A stretch of 64,000 nt of DNA from Ischnura elegans (GCF_921293095.1 NC_060247.1:116393111-116457110), one strand, 5' to 3'; counted from the first letter of the stretch, positions 46,585 to 57,010 are shown. Notes: generated by a model from the letters alone, not told the origin. Numbers and translations are program-made.

Positions 46585-46910
46585 GCGGAGCAGCCGCGGG
46601 GGAGCTCCTCAACCCCAAGGCGGCGAAGCCGCCCCGGTGTTCAAGCGACGCAGCCGCTGTAGACTCCCCTATCTCAACTCACATTCAACCCCTGGGCGGC
46701 GAAGCCGCCCTACAGCGAGGAACGGCGAAGCCGTTTCGAGGAATGAGTGGGGCGCCTCCCCTCCCCTTGGCCGGCGAAGCCGGCCCCTAGCTGAGGTGAG
46801 ATTATTCGAACTTTAAAAGTCTTCGAGCGACCACAAATGTAGACGGCGAAGCCGGAACCGGGGTTTTTAAGGGGCGGAGCCCCTTTACGAGCGCGCGGAG
46901 CGTGCGAGTA
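46585..46910. repeat. cluster of GC-rich hairpins with GCGAAGC cores
   Basis: Five GCGAAGC cores stand at 46623, 46699, 46725, 46774 and 46846, each inside a longer palindrome such as GGCGGCGAAGCCGCC or GGCCGGCGAAGCCGGCC. At least four variants (GCGGAGC, CGCAGCCG, GGGGCGGAGCCCC, GCGCGGAGCGTGC) lie among them. The stems differ in sequence while pairing is kept. The block is far richer in GC than its surroundings and follows the C-box repeats directly. Confidence 0.85.
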
Positions 46911-46999
46911 ATAACTATATCTTCAATACTTTCTCCGATGAACGTCTACTATCACAACATCCACTTGCACAAAACAAATCCGCATCCACAATAGATCCA

Positions 47000-47173
47000 C
47001 TATGTCACTTCTGCCACAATGTCTGTCTTCTTGATGATAGGTAACAGTGAAGCAATGGTACCTTCCTCCAATCTGGGCACCTTCAATTCTACATGAATTG
47101 TCTTCCCCGTCTTCTCGTCCAAGGCCACAGATAATTTTCTGATACCACAAGGTGTGATGTGAAGCTCACACAC
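47000..47173 (-). other. candidate terminal exon on the minus strand, unassigned
   Basis: On the minus strand an acceptor (attaattttag) is followed by an open frame of 57 codons and a stop at 47000-47002: VCELHITPCGIRKLSVALDE, then KTIHVELKVPRLEEG and LLPIIKKTDIVAEVT. The even composition and good acceptor look like real coding. No partner exon was found to the right. I do not recognise the family. It could be the last exon of a nested gene or of the mobile element that also carries the hairpin cluster. Confidence 0.35.
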
Positions 47174-48179
47174 CTAAAATTAATAAATAATAAAATACCA
47201 TGTAACTTTAATAAGTCACATTATCTTGAATTTTTGGCATTTCAGTATGAGAAATGAAATTACTAGGCTAGTAAATATAGTAAATAATTGTATACCACAA
47301 TTTTTATTATTTTAAACTATAGCATAGGATAATTTGAAATGATGAAAGCCTACGCATAACACACCATAGGGCAGGCTAAGAAAGAATATTCGATTCTACA
47401 AACTTGGCTGCTTATTCCTAGCTTCTCATTTAACCACACGTTTACCGAACGAAAGAATAAAAAAGAAAGAAAACTAAAATACAAGAATTTTCAAATGAAT
47501 TGCTGCTACTATATTTTATATCACTACCTTCAGTACCTACTGGAGTCATGCGTCAACATCCCGAAGCCTCTTCTAACTTAAAATTACATCCAAATAATTA
47601 CAGCGAGAAAGGGTACATAATTTACTGTTTTTCGTAGGGGTGAAATATTTTCTTCATATAGCCCAAATGCACTTCTTCTTCAATTCAGGATCTTTTGGAA
47701 AGCTAAAAACTGGAACCATGTCCCGGAGTTTCTTTCACATCCCGGCAATACAACACGAAACGAATTTTTAAAAAAATTACCTCACAAACACGTTTCTGAA
47801 GCCCAGTGAATGAATTTAAAGAATAAGGGAAACTTCACCATTACCAGACACTATTTTTCACCAACTTAACCACAAAAATCCCTGAAATGTGGTGATACGT
47901 AACGTAAACAACGCGATCTCCAAAGGCTTGTGCAGGCTTGTGATCGGGCCTTCTTTCTAGGAGGATATGGAACCACCCGCGAAAGAAAATAGTCCCAGAC
48001 CGAATACAGTTTTATCGATGAGATACAGTATTATCGATGCATATGAATTTGCCAGTCCTCTTCTATCTTTTTTCGTCATTAAAGGAAATAAAAAAACAAA
48101 ACCTTTTTGTAACTTCCTAAGCGCGATTTCTTGTACCTAGATAGTCCACCCTCGCATCCAGATGCGTGGAATTCCTGTG

Positions 48180-48245
48180 CCGTATGGGTACCTATTGTAT
48201 CAATGATCTCCCATCGATTTTCCAACGAAAGGCAGTCCCTTAAAC
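48180..48245 (-). repeat. dispersed repeat, minus-strand copy
   Basis: The minus strand reads ctttcgttggaaaatcgatg and then gggagatcattgatacaata, matching the plus strand at 35545-35600. Confidence 0.6.
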
Positions 48246-48401
48246 GACGAGGTGCTTGTAAATATTGTTTATAAAGGGTTAATTTAGCATTTATTTCTTT
48301 TTTTGGTCGGAGGGTACTCTTCACGTGTTTTCTTTTACTACTTATTTATGTTGCATAATTCATCAATCCATTCATCCATCATTAGTTTGTAAGAGGGTAA
48401 T

Positions 48402-48439
48402 TTTTGTTTGACTTTGTATACATACAAAGTCAAACAAAA
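48402..48439. repeat. perfect 38 bp palindrome with a 2 bp centre
   Basis: ttttgtttgactttgtat (48402-48419), ac, and its exact reverse complement (48422-48439). Like the palindrome at 6060-6123 it has a 2 bp spacer and no known terminal repeats. Confidence 0.9.
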
Positions 48440-48989
48440 CATGCTTATAAAAATACATGTGTGTCGGCGGCTATTTTTATTTAAGTTACATGAATAAATT
48501 GCTCATGTTATCTGAAAGAATTTCGAGTCGTCTCTCCACACGTTATCCCAATGCTTCTAAATTTTCTCTTTTCAACAAATGTTCTCTTTTGAGAAACCAT
48601 CACCGCGAATGCGAAAGTTCGGAAAGGTTCCCCCCTTCGAAGATATCATCTCATTACTCTACTCACTGGTAGTTGGGCCGCGTCTTAGTGAGGCGCCCCT
48701 TGGTCACTCTGTGTGTGCGGAGCGCGTCACTCTTCTCTCTCGCCTCTCTTTGTTCGGCATTTCTCCAAGGTGGTTGCAGGGAGCGGGAAATTTTCCTGCT
48801 TTGATGGGCCTGTACACCCTTCATCATTAATTAATGACATTGTGTTTGTTAGCATTATGGTGGTGAGTAGCGAAGTATGCTATGATAATATGTTACTCTT
48901 TTATTCAGTGATTCTCACAAATTTATAAAAATAAAATGAGAGAAGAGGGAAAAATGGAGACTCAATCTGCTTCTGACTTCAATCCACAG

Positions 48990-49132
48990 CCACACCATCT
49001 TGTCCGCGGGGATTCTTCCGGTGTGATTTTGGTAGCCGCTGCATTCCTTTGGACAAATCCTGTGATGGGACACAAGACTGTGTTGATGGCTCAGATGAGC
49101 TGGACTGCAGCAAATCTCCTGCTGTCAACCAG
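48990..49132 (+). CDS. SORL1: SORL1-like receptor, exon G: LDLa repeat 7
   Basis: Acceptor cttcaatccacag (AG at 48988-48989), donor gtatgc (49133), phase 1 start and phase 0 end. It encodes [36 protein letters not shown], a complete six-cysteine LDLa repeat with a canonical calcium site, and ends SKSPAVNQ. The phase 0 end fits FN3 exon H. In sorLA the last LDLa repeat is followed directly by the first FN3 domain, as here. Confidence 0.9.
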
Positions 49133-51079
49133 GTATGCATGTGCCTTCCTCTTAACCAGTGTGAAATGGAAGGGGTTGGGGAGAATTGTCAGTTTCCAGT
49201 TGGGACTCGTTTTATTTTTGGGATTGGGTTGGGTCACTTCCTATTAAAAACCTCATTTTATAAATAATCTTATGCCTGTTTCATTCCTGTTTGGAATATT
49301 CTATCATATTATTTTCAGTATCATTGGGGTGAATTTTTACCCACCCTAGGTTGTAAATGGAAATGTTTACTGAGAGTGGGATGAGTGCTGATAAATACCG
49401 GTAAAAGAAGTTAATATGAAGCAACAAAGTGGAATTCATGGTCTAAGAAACCCTAGAGGAAGTCATGAGTTCAATCTATGCGATAGAAGCTTTGAAGGGT
49501 GTCAATCATTTATTTACTTCCATACACGCTTTGACGTGTGTCATACGCACATTTACTTTCACGTAGAAATTAAAACTACTCATGATGATAAATAGGATTT
49601 TCTCAGTTATATATACAGTAAACTATCCATTATATGAAGCAGGATATTACAAAATTTTCGATATTACGTAGTGAAATTGTGGCCCCCATGTAAAGTTGAT
49701 GGTAAATACATGGCGCTATTCGAAAATACGATATGTTTTGAAATTACGAGCATCTGGCTTGGTCCCCTGGAGCAAGTGGAATTCGCTCTAGCGAACAACG
49801 GCGACAAATTTGTCAACATAACTAACTATGCCGACATAAGTAGCTAAAAATCAGCTCTTCTGACTGAGGTACATCTAAAGTATGAAATCTTAAGTGATAG
49901 TGAAACTTTGTAGGAAAAGGGTTCACCTAAAAGCTTACGGTGGGAATCGAGGGGAAGTTGGAGTTCAGTAAAAATATCGTTGCTGACACAATGCCCGTTT
50001 TAACGTGCCTACTCTTCAACATTGTGTCGACAATACTTCGTAGGTTAACATGTGAGGTAGGTCGCGCGGGGTAATTCTAACCTTTCTACTAAAATCGTAC
50101 GTTACTGAATTATACCAAGAAAATGTTAATCAAGTTTGAATATTTTTGCGGATTAATAGGCGACTTCTGGACAACACTTTTAAAATCAGCAGTTGGAAAT
50201 ACTAGGAAGGAAGAGAATTAAATCACTCAATGATACAGGGCATATTTTTGATTTTAAAGTTTCATTTTATGGACAACGTCACATTTCGGAAGGGGGGAAA
50301 AGTCGGGGAAAACACTGCGGCAGTCAACGACAAGAGGTGGGTAGAGGTAGTAAGGGCAACACCGATGATGTTAGAGTTAATACAAGAGCCCATATTCAGG
50401 GTGAAATGGCTCCTCTATCTCTAATTTGAACGGGAATTCAATGATTATGTGTATTAAGTTTTCGCGTGAGCATCTTGCTATCTATCCACGCGGGGGGCGG
50501 CGTCTGGCTGTCTTTCGTCCTGGAAGCGCTGGATCGTACAGTTTGGTCTTGAATTAAATTCATGAGAGAGTGTGCGGAGGCCTTCAGTTGGTGCCTAGCG
50601 AGTGTCTAAGAAACAAACAGCAGAGAAGAAGCAGCGGCCAGGACTATAGTCATTACGGAAGTTACGACGATGATGAAAGTAAGGAAAAAATTCCTCCACA
50701 TAAAAATGAAGTTTACGCAGCCCTCCAAACATTAAGAAGATGTCATGTGGACTCCCAATTTAGTTTTTATTTATGCAAGTTGGAATGCCATGGTGGAAGC
50801 GGCGATGGAGAACAGAGGAGATCACAGATTTTTTTGGATAATATCTTTTCATGTATATCGTAGTTATCCAGAATAGACAAGTTGAATATCTTAAATATTG
50901 GTTTCTTTTTACCACCGAATTATTTTTCAGGCTATTCGTAATGAAGATGCATTTCCAACCCTAACCATGAACTTTCTTCAAGCCAACCTCCCCGTTCCTC
51001 CATTCCGAGACATCTTTCTTTCCAAAATATTTCTTTACTCATTCATACCGCCTTCATTATCACCAGCAGCAGCAATGAA

Positions 51080-51584
51080 GAGAGAAGTGATGCACAAAGG
51101 TTAAGAAAACACTTAGCTGTTTCACAAAATAAAATATATTGCGACCGGTTTCGATACAGCATATCATCAACCCTCGGCTACACCGTGCAGTGACCCATCA
51201 GCGACATACTTCCCAAACCTACCTTCCCTTCCTTTACCCCCTCCACCAAATAATACACCGCAATTCAAGACACCACTTCTCTCACAAACTATCAGCAATA
51301 CATTGTATGCTTCACAGATTATGATTGATTCCATTGTCGAATTACAACAGGATGAAGGAGCTAAACACAATCAAACTAATTGCATCCAATAATGGGTACT
51401 CCGAAGTTCCCCCCTTTCTCCACCTCCACTCTACCACCCCTCTAACGCCTTCAAGAGTATAAATTCTGTGTACTGATACTTGTAATTGCCAGATGATGAT
51501 ACGCTGTATCGAAACCGGTCGCAATATATTTTATTTTGTGAAACAGCTAAGTGTTTTCTTAAGCTTTGTGCATCATGAAGGAGT
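51080..51584. mobile_element. inverted pair of repeat ends, probably Penelope-like 3' regions
   Basis: About 80 bp at 51080-51168 and 51498-51584 are reverse complements (gatgcacaaagsttaagaaa, acacttagctgtttcacaaa, ttgcgaccggtttcgataca). The motif accggtttcgat followed by atcatca resembles the 3' untranslated region of Penelope-like elements, which often lie in opposed pairs. A foldback transposon is the alternative. The 330 bp between the arms show no coding. Confidence 0.6.
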
Positions 51585-51589
51585 TTCAC

Positions 51590-51990
51590 CATGTTACGCC
51601 AACCACCATCGCATTTATCATGAAGAGAGAAGAAAATGAGACCAAGAAGATGGAGAAAAAGAAGTCGGTACTCACTATAGGGACGTGGAATGTGAGGACA
51701 ATGATGAGGGCGGGGAGGTTAGAAAACGTCAAAAGGGAAATGGATAAAGGAAAGATAGATATCTTAGGATTATGCGAGGTGAGGTGGAAGGTGGAAGGTG
51801 AGGGAGGACTATTGGAGTGATGGTTATTGGGTTATATATAGTGGTGGGGAGGATATCCAGCGAGGCATAGCTTTAATGTTTTCTAAAGTGGATGGAAATT
51901 TCTTTAGCACTAAGATCGTTGATATTTAACTATAAAGAATGGAGATTTAAGGGTGGTATAATTATTTATCAATACTTAACATCATAAAAT
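51590..51990 (+). mobile_element. LINE ORF2 start, apurinic endonuclease fragment
   Basis: The plus strand reads VLTIGTWNVRTMMRAGRLEN, then VKREMDKGKIDILGLCEVRW, the opening of the APE-type endonuclease of LINEs (WNVRT with the first metal-side Asn, and EVRW with the catalytic Glu). It stops at 51818-51820, and after a frame change continues into weak DYWVIYSG- and GIALMFSK-like sequence. The rest of the element is missing. It is close to the family at 26.6-31.0 kb but better preserved at this end. Confidence 0.75.
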
Positions 51991-52611
51991 CATTAACAAA
52001 AAGCATTTTTTAATAATTCTAGTGGAAATAAATACCGGAAATGTTACAAAAAGTCACTAAAAAAGGTGTTCAAAACAAAAGAAAACATTTCTCGCGACTT
52101 ATTAAAAAGGTTTGAAATTACAAAATTCAATATTACGAAGATCCATTTTTCCGGTCCTGCTGACTTTGTATAATTGAGAGTTTAATGCATCATCTATGAC
52201 ATCAACTTATATGCAATCATAATAGTTTTTAGCTAAAAGTCTTTCCTCCCATGCCCTCTAGCGGCGGGGGATGGGTGGTACGGGTTTAACTGTCATCTTT
52301 GTTATATACACCAATACCCGCAATCCTCCAGATGAGATTTGTGTTTCACGGGGCAAAAATTTAATTATTCAAGTTGCAATAAAAAGTGTAAAATATCAAT
52401 TTAAATCTAAATGGTGTGCTTCAGGCCTTATCAATTATCCGTGTAGACAAATAAAAAAATCAGAAGCAATTCTATTGCTTTGTGTCGACTGTGAATTATT
52501 TTAGGGTGTTCTAATTAATTTTGTTCATTGAATAACATTTTTGTTTGTGCTACTCTGGTTGTTGTTGTGCTGTGTGCATCACAGTCAGTCACACTTTGTG
52601 CTCCTTTACAG

Positions 52612-52897
52612 ATTCTACGAATGGGCATCGATTCGCACAATAAAAGCCCAAAAAGTCTACTCCTCTACTGGTGGATCTCGACTCCAAATGACACCAAATT
52701 TGAGTTCTTACCTTCATACTCTGTTCTTGATTCCAACAAGTGGGTTAATCACACTGAATGGATATCAGAGCTGGAATTCAAGTTTGTCAATCTTACTCCT
52801 TACACATCTTACAACCTGACAGTTTACGTGAAAATCAAGGATAGCGACGAGGTGTTCACTCCGGCCAGTTATGCCTGGGCCACCACTGCCCAAGATG
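52612..52897 (+). CDS. SORL1: SORL1-like receptor, exon H: FN3 domain 1
   Basis: Acceptor ctcctttacag (AG at 52610-52611), donor gtgagtcc (52898), phase 0 start and phase 1 end. It encodes one FN3 domain: ILRMGIDSHNKSPKSLLLYW with the strand-B Trp, then SYSVLDSNKWVNHTEWISEL and the tyrosine-corner segment LTPYTSYNLTVYVKIKD, closing ASYAWATTAQD. N-glycosylation sequons are visible (NDT, NHT, NLT). In sorLA six FN3 domains follow the LDLa cluster and serve dimerisation and ligand handling. The ROS1/Sevenless family has similar FN3 units but no LDLa cluster. Confidence 0.85.
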
Positions 52898-53373
52898 GTG
52901 AGTCCATTTCTAATGATTTGTTGTGCGTTTGAGTGAGTATCAATCATACCATTGTGCAATCTCACCCATTTTGAGATTAATTGTTTCGGACAATTATAAG
53001 CACACATTTCCATCCAATCTTAGTTATTTAATGCCCTTAAAAATCCTGAGAGTAGAAAAAAATGTCGAAAAGTCTGGATACCCAAGAAAATCTGGTTTCA
53101 TGGTAACTGCAAAGTGTATCCAAAATTGTTCGCATTGCCATGGATCAGTAACTAAGGAAATGTGTACCATTTTTACGGACAAAAAACACTTAAACTTGTC
53201 TCCTCTAATTCCACCTGAAGTATTGCAGATTCCTCCTGAAACACCCTTAATACTTTGTTTTGAATCCCATACAACTATCCATGGTGTCTTGCATGTGCTG
53301 CTTGTAATTGCTTTTTGAAGTAGTATGTTCACTGTGTGTGGAGGGTATGTGATGGGACAATTGTTTCTTGCAG

Positions 53374-53591
53374 TCCCCTCACCGCCAAGGAACGTGACGG
53401 TGGTACAGAAGAGCGCCACTGTGGTGGAGGTGTCGTGGCTGCCTCCCCTGAACCCCAATGGTGAGATCACGGCCTATGTAGTGAACATGGTACCTCCTAT
53501 CCCACCCCTGAGGAAGCGTATTGACCACGCAGAGCATACTAAAGTGCTCATCACATCGCAGTTCATTGGAGGAATCAATTACTCATTCTGG
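53374..53591 (+). CDS. SORL1: SORL1-like receptor, exon I: FN3 domain 2, first part
   Basis: Acceptor tttcttgcag (AG at 53372-53373), donor gtaggtca (53592), phase 1 start and phase 0 end. It reads VPSPPRNVTVVQKSATVVEV, SWLPPLNPNGEITAYVVNM, and ends GGINYSFW. PSPPRNVTV is the classic FN3 A strand, SWLPP the B strand and NGEITAYVV the C strand. The G strand is supplied by exon J (VSATNAVENN), so one FN3 domain spans both exons, as in vertebrate sorLA, where most FN3 domains are coded by two exons. Confidence 0.87.
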
Positions 53592-55571
53592 GTAGGTCAT
53601 TTTGTCTCTTCTCTCCAGTTAATTATTAAATATTCCCCCTTGAGAAATTTTGATTCATTTTTTCTAAATTTTTTTATCGTCCTTCCTCAGCAGTCTATCA
53701 TACTACTCATCATGTATCATTTGCGTGACGCATTATTCAAAAGAAAAAGCCATTGTTAGCAGACTGTTGATCATGATTCTACTGATTCAAGTATTTGCTT
53801 TCTAAGCTGCGGTTTCAATGTTTGCCTCACTCGCGAGACTGAAACAATTCTCTTTGAGGACATGAGAAAACAAAGGGGGAGGCATGTAATGGTGATCTGT
53901 GACATTTGGTCGTACCTGTTGTTGCTCCTAATTTTCTTCATGTGCACTTATCCAGTAAAAATTGTGTTTGCAAAATGTGTTAATTAGATTTGTGAAGAAA
54001 TGGTACATGTCGTCGCTACCAATTCTTCATAATGAGTTCTTATCCAGGACTATTGTTTTAATGATTTATGTGTTTATTTCATTTGTGAAATAAAAATGAA
54101 TGTTTCAAGGCACTGAATTTTTGCGTACCCCAATGACTGGTTAATTACACAAAATGTACGATAAGCTGCTAAAATATGATTTTTAAGTCTTTTTTACGTG
54201 AAATCAATTACTATATTACATTCTTGATTTTCCCCGACTCATTGTGTTCAAGAAAGTTTCACCGGTTTCCTACTTGGTAATTGTGTTTCTCTGGACCAAC
54301 ATTTTGATGGGCAAGTCTGTCATCCTCAGGTTTGAGAACCACTCCCTATCTATGAACCACTGAGAACTACCGCCAATAGTTTACTATTCAGACTACTTCA
54401 ATTATTTTTATAATCACCGTACTGCCAATAAGTTAAATTTTAACCAATTTAAACGTGCCAATAATTAATTATTGATAGCTACTCCCATTTGTAACTACAA
54501 CCAGAAGCTTCTGCCATCCCTTGAAAAAGGTGGCAATGGCATTGAAATTTCTTTTTTGAACTAGTAACACAAAAATTCAAGCACACATAATGAATTGATA
54601 AATTATAGAATAAGATCTCCATCTATAAATTTTCTTTGGCATGTTTTCAGAACAATGCCTTTATGCAACTCATAAGCACTTGCTGATCCCAAGTGAGATC
54701 TTAATGCATTAAAAAAACCCTTAAAAATTTAAGAGGGTATGCTAGAACGAATGGAAAGTTGAAAAATATTACTCCTCAGAATTTACAATGGGCATTTCTT
54801 CTATTACTCAGTTTGTCAGCAAGGCTATTGAATTTGTCCAAAAGTACCTCCCTATCTAGTCCTGCGAGATTGACAGCACCAAACCTAGTGATCGTAACCT
54901 TAAACTTCATGTGGAGCTTCTAAAAACTCTCCACAACAATAATTTACTAAATGAAATGCATTTAAAAACAGGCGTGGAGATTGATTTGAATAATCTAGTT
55001 TGGCCTTTAATAAAATCCAATCAGTTGAGAAAATGTGTAGCCAGCTAAGTATTCGGTTAAACCATCCCGTGTCAGAAACTACTGTATGCCGAATAATTGG
55101 GAAATGGGGGTACCAAAAATTAAATTGAACTTAATGAACCCAGAACCTTTTATTGTTAACTGTGTGGCTGGCTAACATCCAGTTAATCACCGGCACAAAT
55201 TAGTTTTGGTATTCCACTGTTATTAATTTCTCAATTTCACACCATTGTAATGTGAGCTATAGCTTGTTATGGTAAAATACCTATGATCCTAATATTTCTT
55301 TTGTAATTTATGAAATTTAAATTGCAAAAAATGTACGAAAGCTGAACTGAAGATTTGAAAAGAAAATTAGCTGTAAGCACTTGAATTGAAACAAAGTCAC
55401 CTCATAGTGGTTAAGTAGGTTACCGACTTAATTTCAAACATCAATAAAAGTCAATTATTTACCTCAACCAAATGGAAAGGGTTTCTACCATTGTTTCTAG
55501 GTTTATTCGATTCTGTGTCCTGATTGACAAAATCCTCCCTTTCCAAACTTAATTTTGTTTTATTTCTGCAG
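53592..55571 (+). other. intron I-J of the SORL1-like gene
   Basis: A 2.0 kb phase 0 intron. No repeat, gene or element was recognised in it. Confidence 0.7.
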
Positions 55572-55796
55572 GTTTCAGCCACGAATGCTGTGGAGAACAA
55601 CAGATCCAATGTAGTTACTTTGACGTTTGACAAGAATGCAACGATAAATGCAGCCGAAGATCTGGAAGTCATTGAGAATAGTGAAAAAAATTTTTGAAGA
55701 AGATTCCTAACGTAGAAGGCGACCACGTTTATCCTATAATGTCAATATTTGACCCAAAAATTAATAAAACCAAGGCTGGAGAGAATCAAACCATAG
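55572..55796 (+). CDS. SORL1: SORL1-like receptor, exon J: end of FN3 2, start of FN3 3, with frameshift
   Basis: Acceptor tatttctgcag (AG at 55570-55571), probable donor gtagca (55797). It starts in phase 0 with VSATNAVENNRSNVVTLTF, the F-G strands of FN3 2, and goes on to AAEDLEVIENSEKN. A TGA stop follows at 55695-55697. From 55697 the next frame is open and reads KKIPNVEGDHVYPIMSIFDP and ends GENQTI with one extra base before the donor. One extra base in the A7 run at 55684-55690 would join the two parts. The phase (1) of this donor fits exon K exactly. Whether the lesion is real or a sequencing error in a homopolymer cannot be told here. Confidence 0.65.
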
Positions 55797-55961
55797 GTAG
55801 CATCTCTTAAGATATATTTTTACATGCATCCCATGATATGGCCAACGGTATCCAAAATCCCAGTGCGTCTTTATCACTATGAAGAACTTTCTTGCGAAGG
55901 CCTCGACGGTAAATGGTAGATAAAATCATGTTTTCTGGGCAACTTATTGTTTTTTTGTCAG

Positions 55962-56152
55962 TTGAAAACAATTTTGCCGGTAAGAATTTTATGGTCAGAA
56001 GTCGCAAACAACTAAAAATGCACTGGAAGCCTGGAAAACATTATCACATCATTGCCTCACTTTATTTGATGGAAAACTCTCATATTACCAAGGATAATAG
56101 CAAGAAATTTGATGGCATGAGTTCTATTCAGCGCCAATTGAAGTCCTTCATT
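55962..56152 (+). CDS. SORL1: SORL1-like receptor, exon K: FN3 domain 3, second part
   Basis: Acceptor ttttttgtcag (AG at 55960-55961), with two bases completing a codon begun in exon J. It reads VENNFAGKNFMVRSRKQLKM, then WKPGKHYHIIASLYLM. The PGKHYHIIASL segment is a tyrosine-corner F strand and resembles the PGGKYHIIVQL segment of a vertebrate sorLA FN3 domain. The frame stays open to about 56160. The donor is uncertain; gtatgg at 56153 is one option. The Polinton-like remnant on the other strand begins at about the same place and may have cut the exon. Confidence 0.55.
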
Positions 56153-57010
56153 GTATGGGGAAAAAATTGTTTGATTTATTAATTATTTTTAAATTTGTTG
56201 ACCCATTCCAGCCAGCAGGATGTTCGGGATCGTTGAACACGCTAGCTATTACGTCGTACTCTGGTCCGAATTCTTTTTTCTTTATTTCTCGCAGACTTCT
56301 TCTTGGAACGATTCTCGGATAGTCTTCGCTTCCTTTTTTCGGCGGAGAATTTCTTTCGAGTCTTTCGTTTATTCGTTCCCATGTCGTATCCAATTGCTCA
56401 TTTGCCCTCTTAATTTCGGCCAACGTTCTCCTCAATGCATTGCTACTCTCTGCCCCAATGAGCCGTGTTGGTGATGAGGCCTTGGTTATTAGAGTTGGAA
56501 AGTGTACGGGGGATTTAAAGTCACTGAGTCTAGATATTTATCGAGTATTCTTTTATATAAAGTCCACTTGTCTATATCCTTGACTTCTTTCCTTACCAAC
56601 ACACCTTTCATTTTTCTATCCAATATATTCAACCTAAGCTTACTATGACTTCGATCGATGACTTGAGGACTCACCAGCATTTTCTGCAAACTCATTTCCC
56701 CAGCATGCTACCAACTACACCGCTTAAAATTGATCCTAATAATAATGGCAAAAAGCCACTTCTTTGTAAGAGAATCGCACGTTTTCTCCTTACGCTTTCG
56801 CCGCTCACTTTCTCAGCGTGTTACGATGCTTGGATAATTTTAGTTTTAACCTATTATCTATCTTATGATTACCATTCAGCGTATTAAGACAACAATCACA
56901 AATTGCTTTGATCAATTCACCGTCGGAAGATTTTAATATCGCAGTGAGCAATTTTGGTCTTGCGCACTTGAATGTGTCAGTTTTTCTGTACAAAGAATGG
57001 ATTTTCATAC
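56153..57010 (-). pseudogene. Polinton/adintovirus-like gene fragments, minus strand
   Basis: Three minus-strand pieces follow in order. At 57008-56805 is a basic piece with the pattern ARPKLLTAILKSSDGELIKA and CCLNTLNGN. At 56695-56489 is a piece with SLQKMLVSPQVIDR and DKWTLYKRILDKYL. At 56435-56150 is an Arg/Lys/Glu-rich piece with RRTLAEIKRANEQL and GPEYDVIASVFND. From memory the first two resemble small proteins coded next to each other in Polinton/Maverick elements and adintoviruses. All are short and isolated; no polymerase, integrase or major capsid gene is present. It is a decayed integrated copy. Confidence 0.5.

Larger units (their letters stand above)
35444..48989 (+). other. intron F-G of the SORL1-like gene
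   Basis: At 13.5 kb this is the largest intron in the window, phase 1 on both sides, so symmetrical exons could hide in it. I found none. Nothing was recognised in 35600-36230, 37390-38007, 39396-40556, 41060-45630 (low-complexity and AT-rich stretches, several frames by chance) and 47174-48400 apart from the dispersed repeat at 48180-48245. Confidence 0.55.
49133..52611 (+). other. intron G-H of the SORL1-like gene
   Basis: A 3.5 kb phase 0 intron. It holds the inverted Penelope-like ends and a LINE endonuclease start at 51.08-51.99 kb. I recognise nothing certain in 49133-51080 or 52000-52611. Confidence 0.65.

Noticed and set aside
50560-50860. Frame with DDDESKEKIPPHKNEVYAAL and LQTLRR, reminiscent of a Tigger-type transposase tail
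   Set aside because: Too short and without a catalytic region or terminal repeats; the likeness may be chance.
52765-53013. Minus-strand frame over FN3 exon H
   Set aside because: Shadow of a real exon; no splice sites on that strand.
53024-53470. Minus-strand frame of 148 residues over intron H-I and exon I
   Set aside because: Runs across a phase-consistent exon of the other strand; composition is not domain-like.
52612-55800. Assignment of the FN3 exons to a ROS1/Sevenless-type receptor
   Set aside because: The exons follow LDLa exon G in phase, and an LDLa cluster is not part of that family.
55807-56007. Minus-strand frame between exons J and K
   Set aside because: Shadow; the plus strand has a phase-matched exon here.
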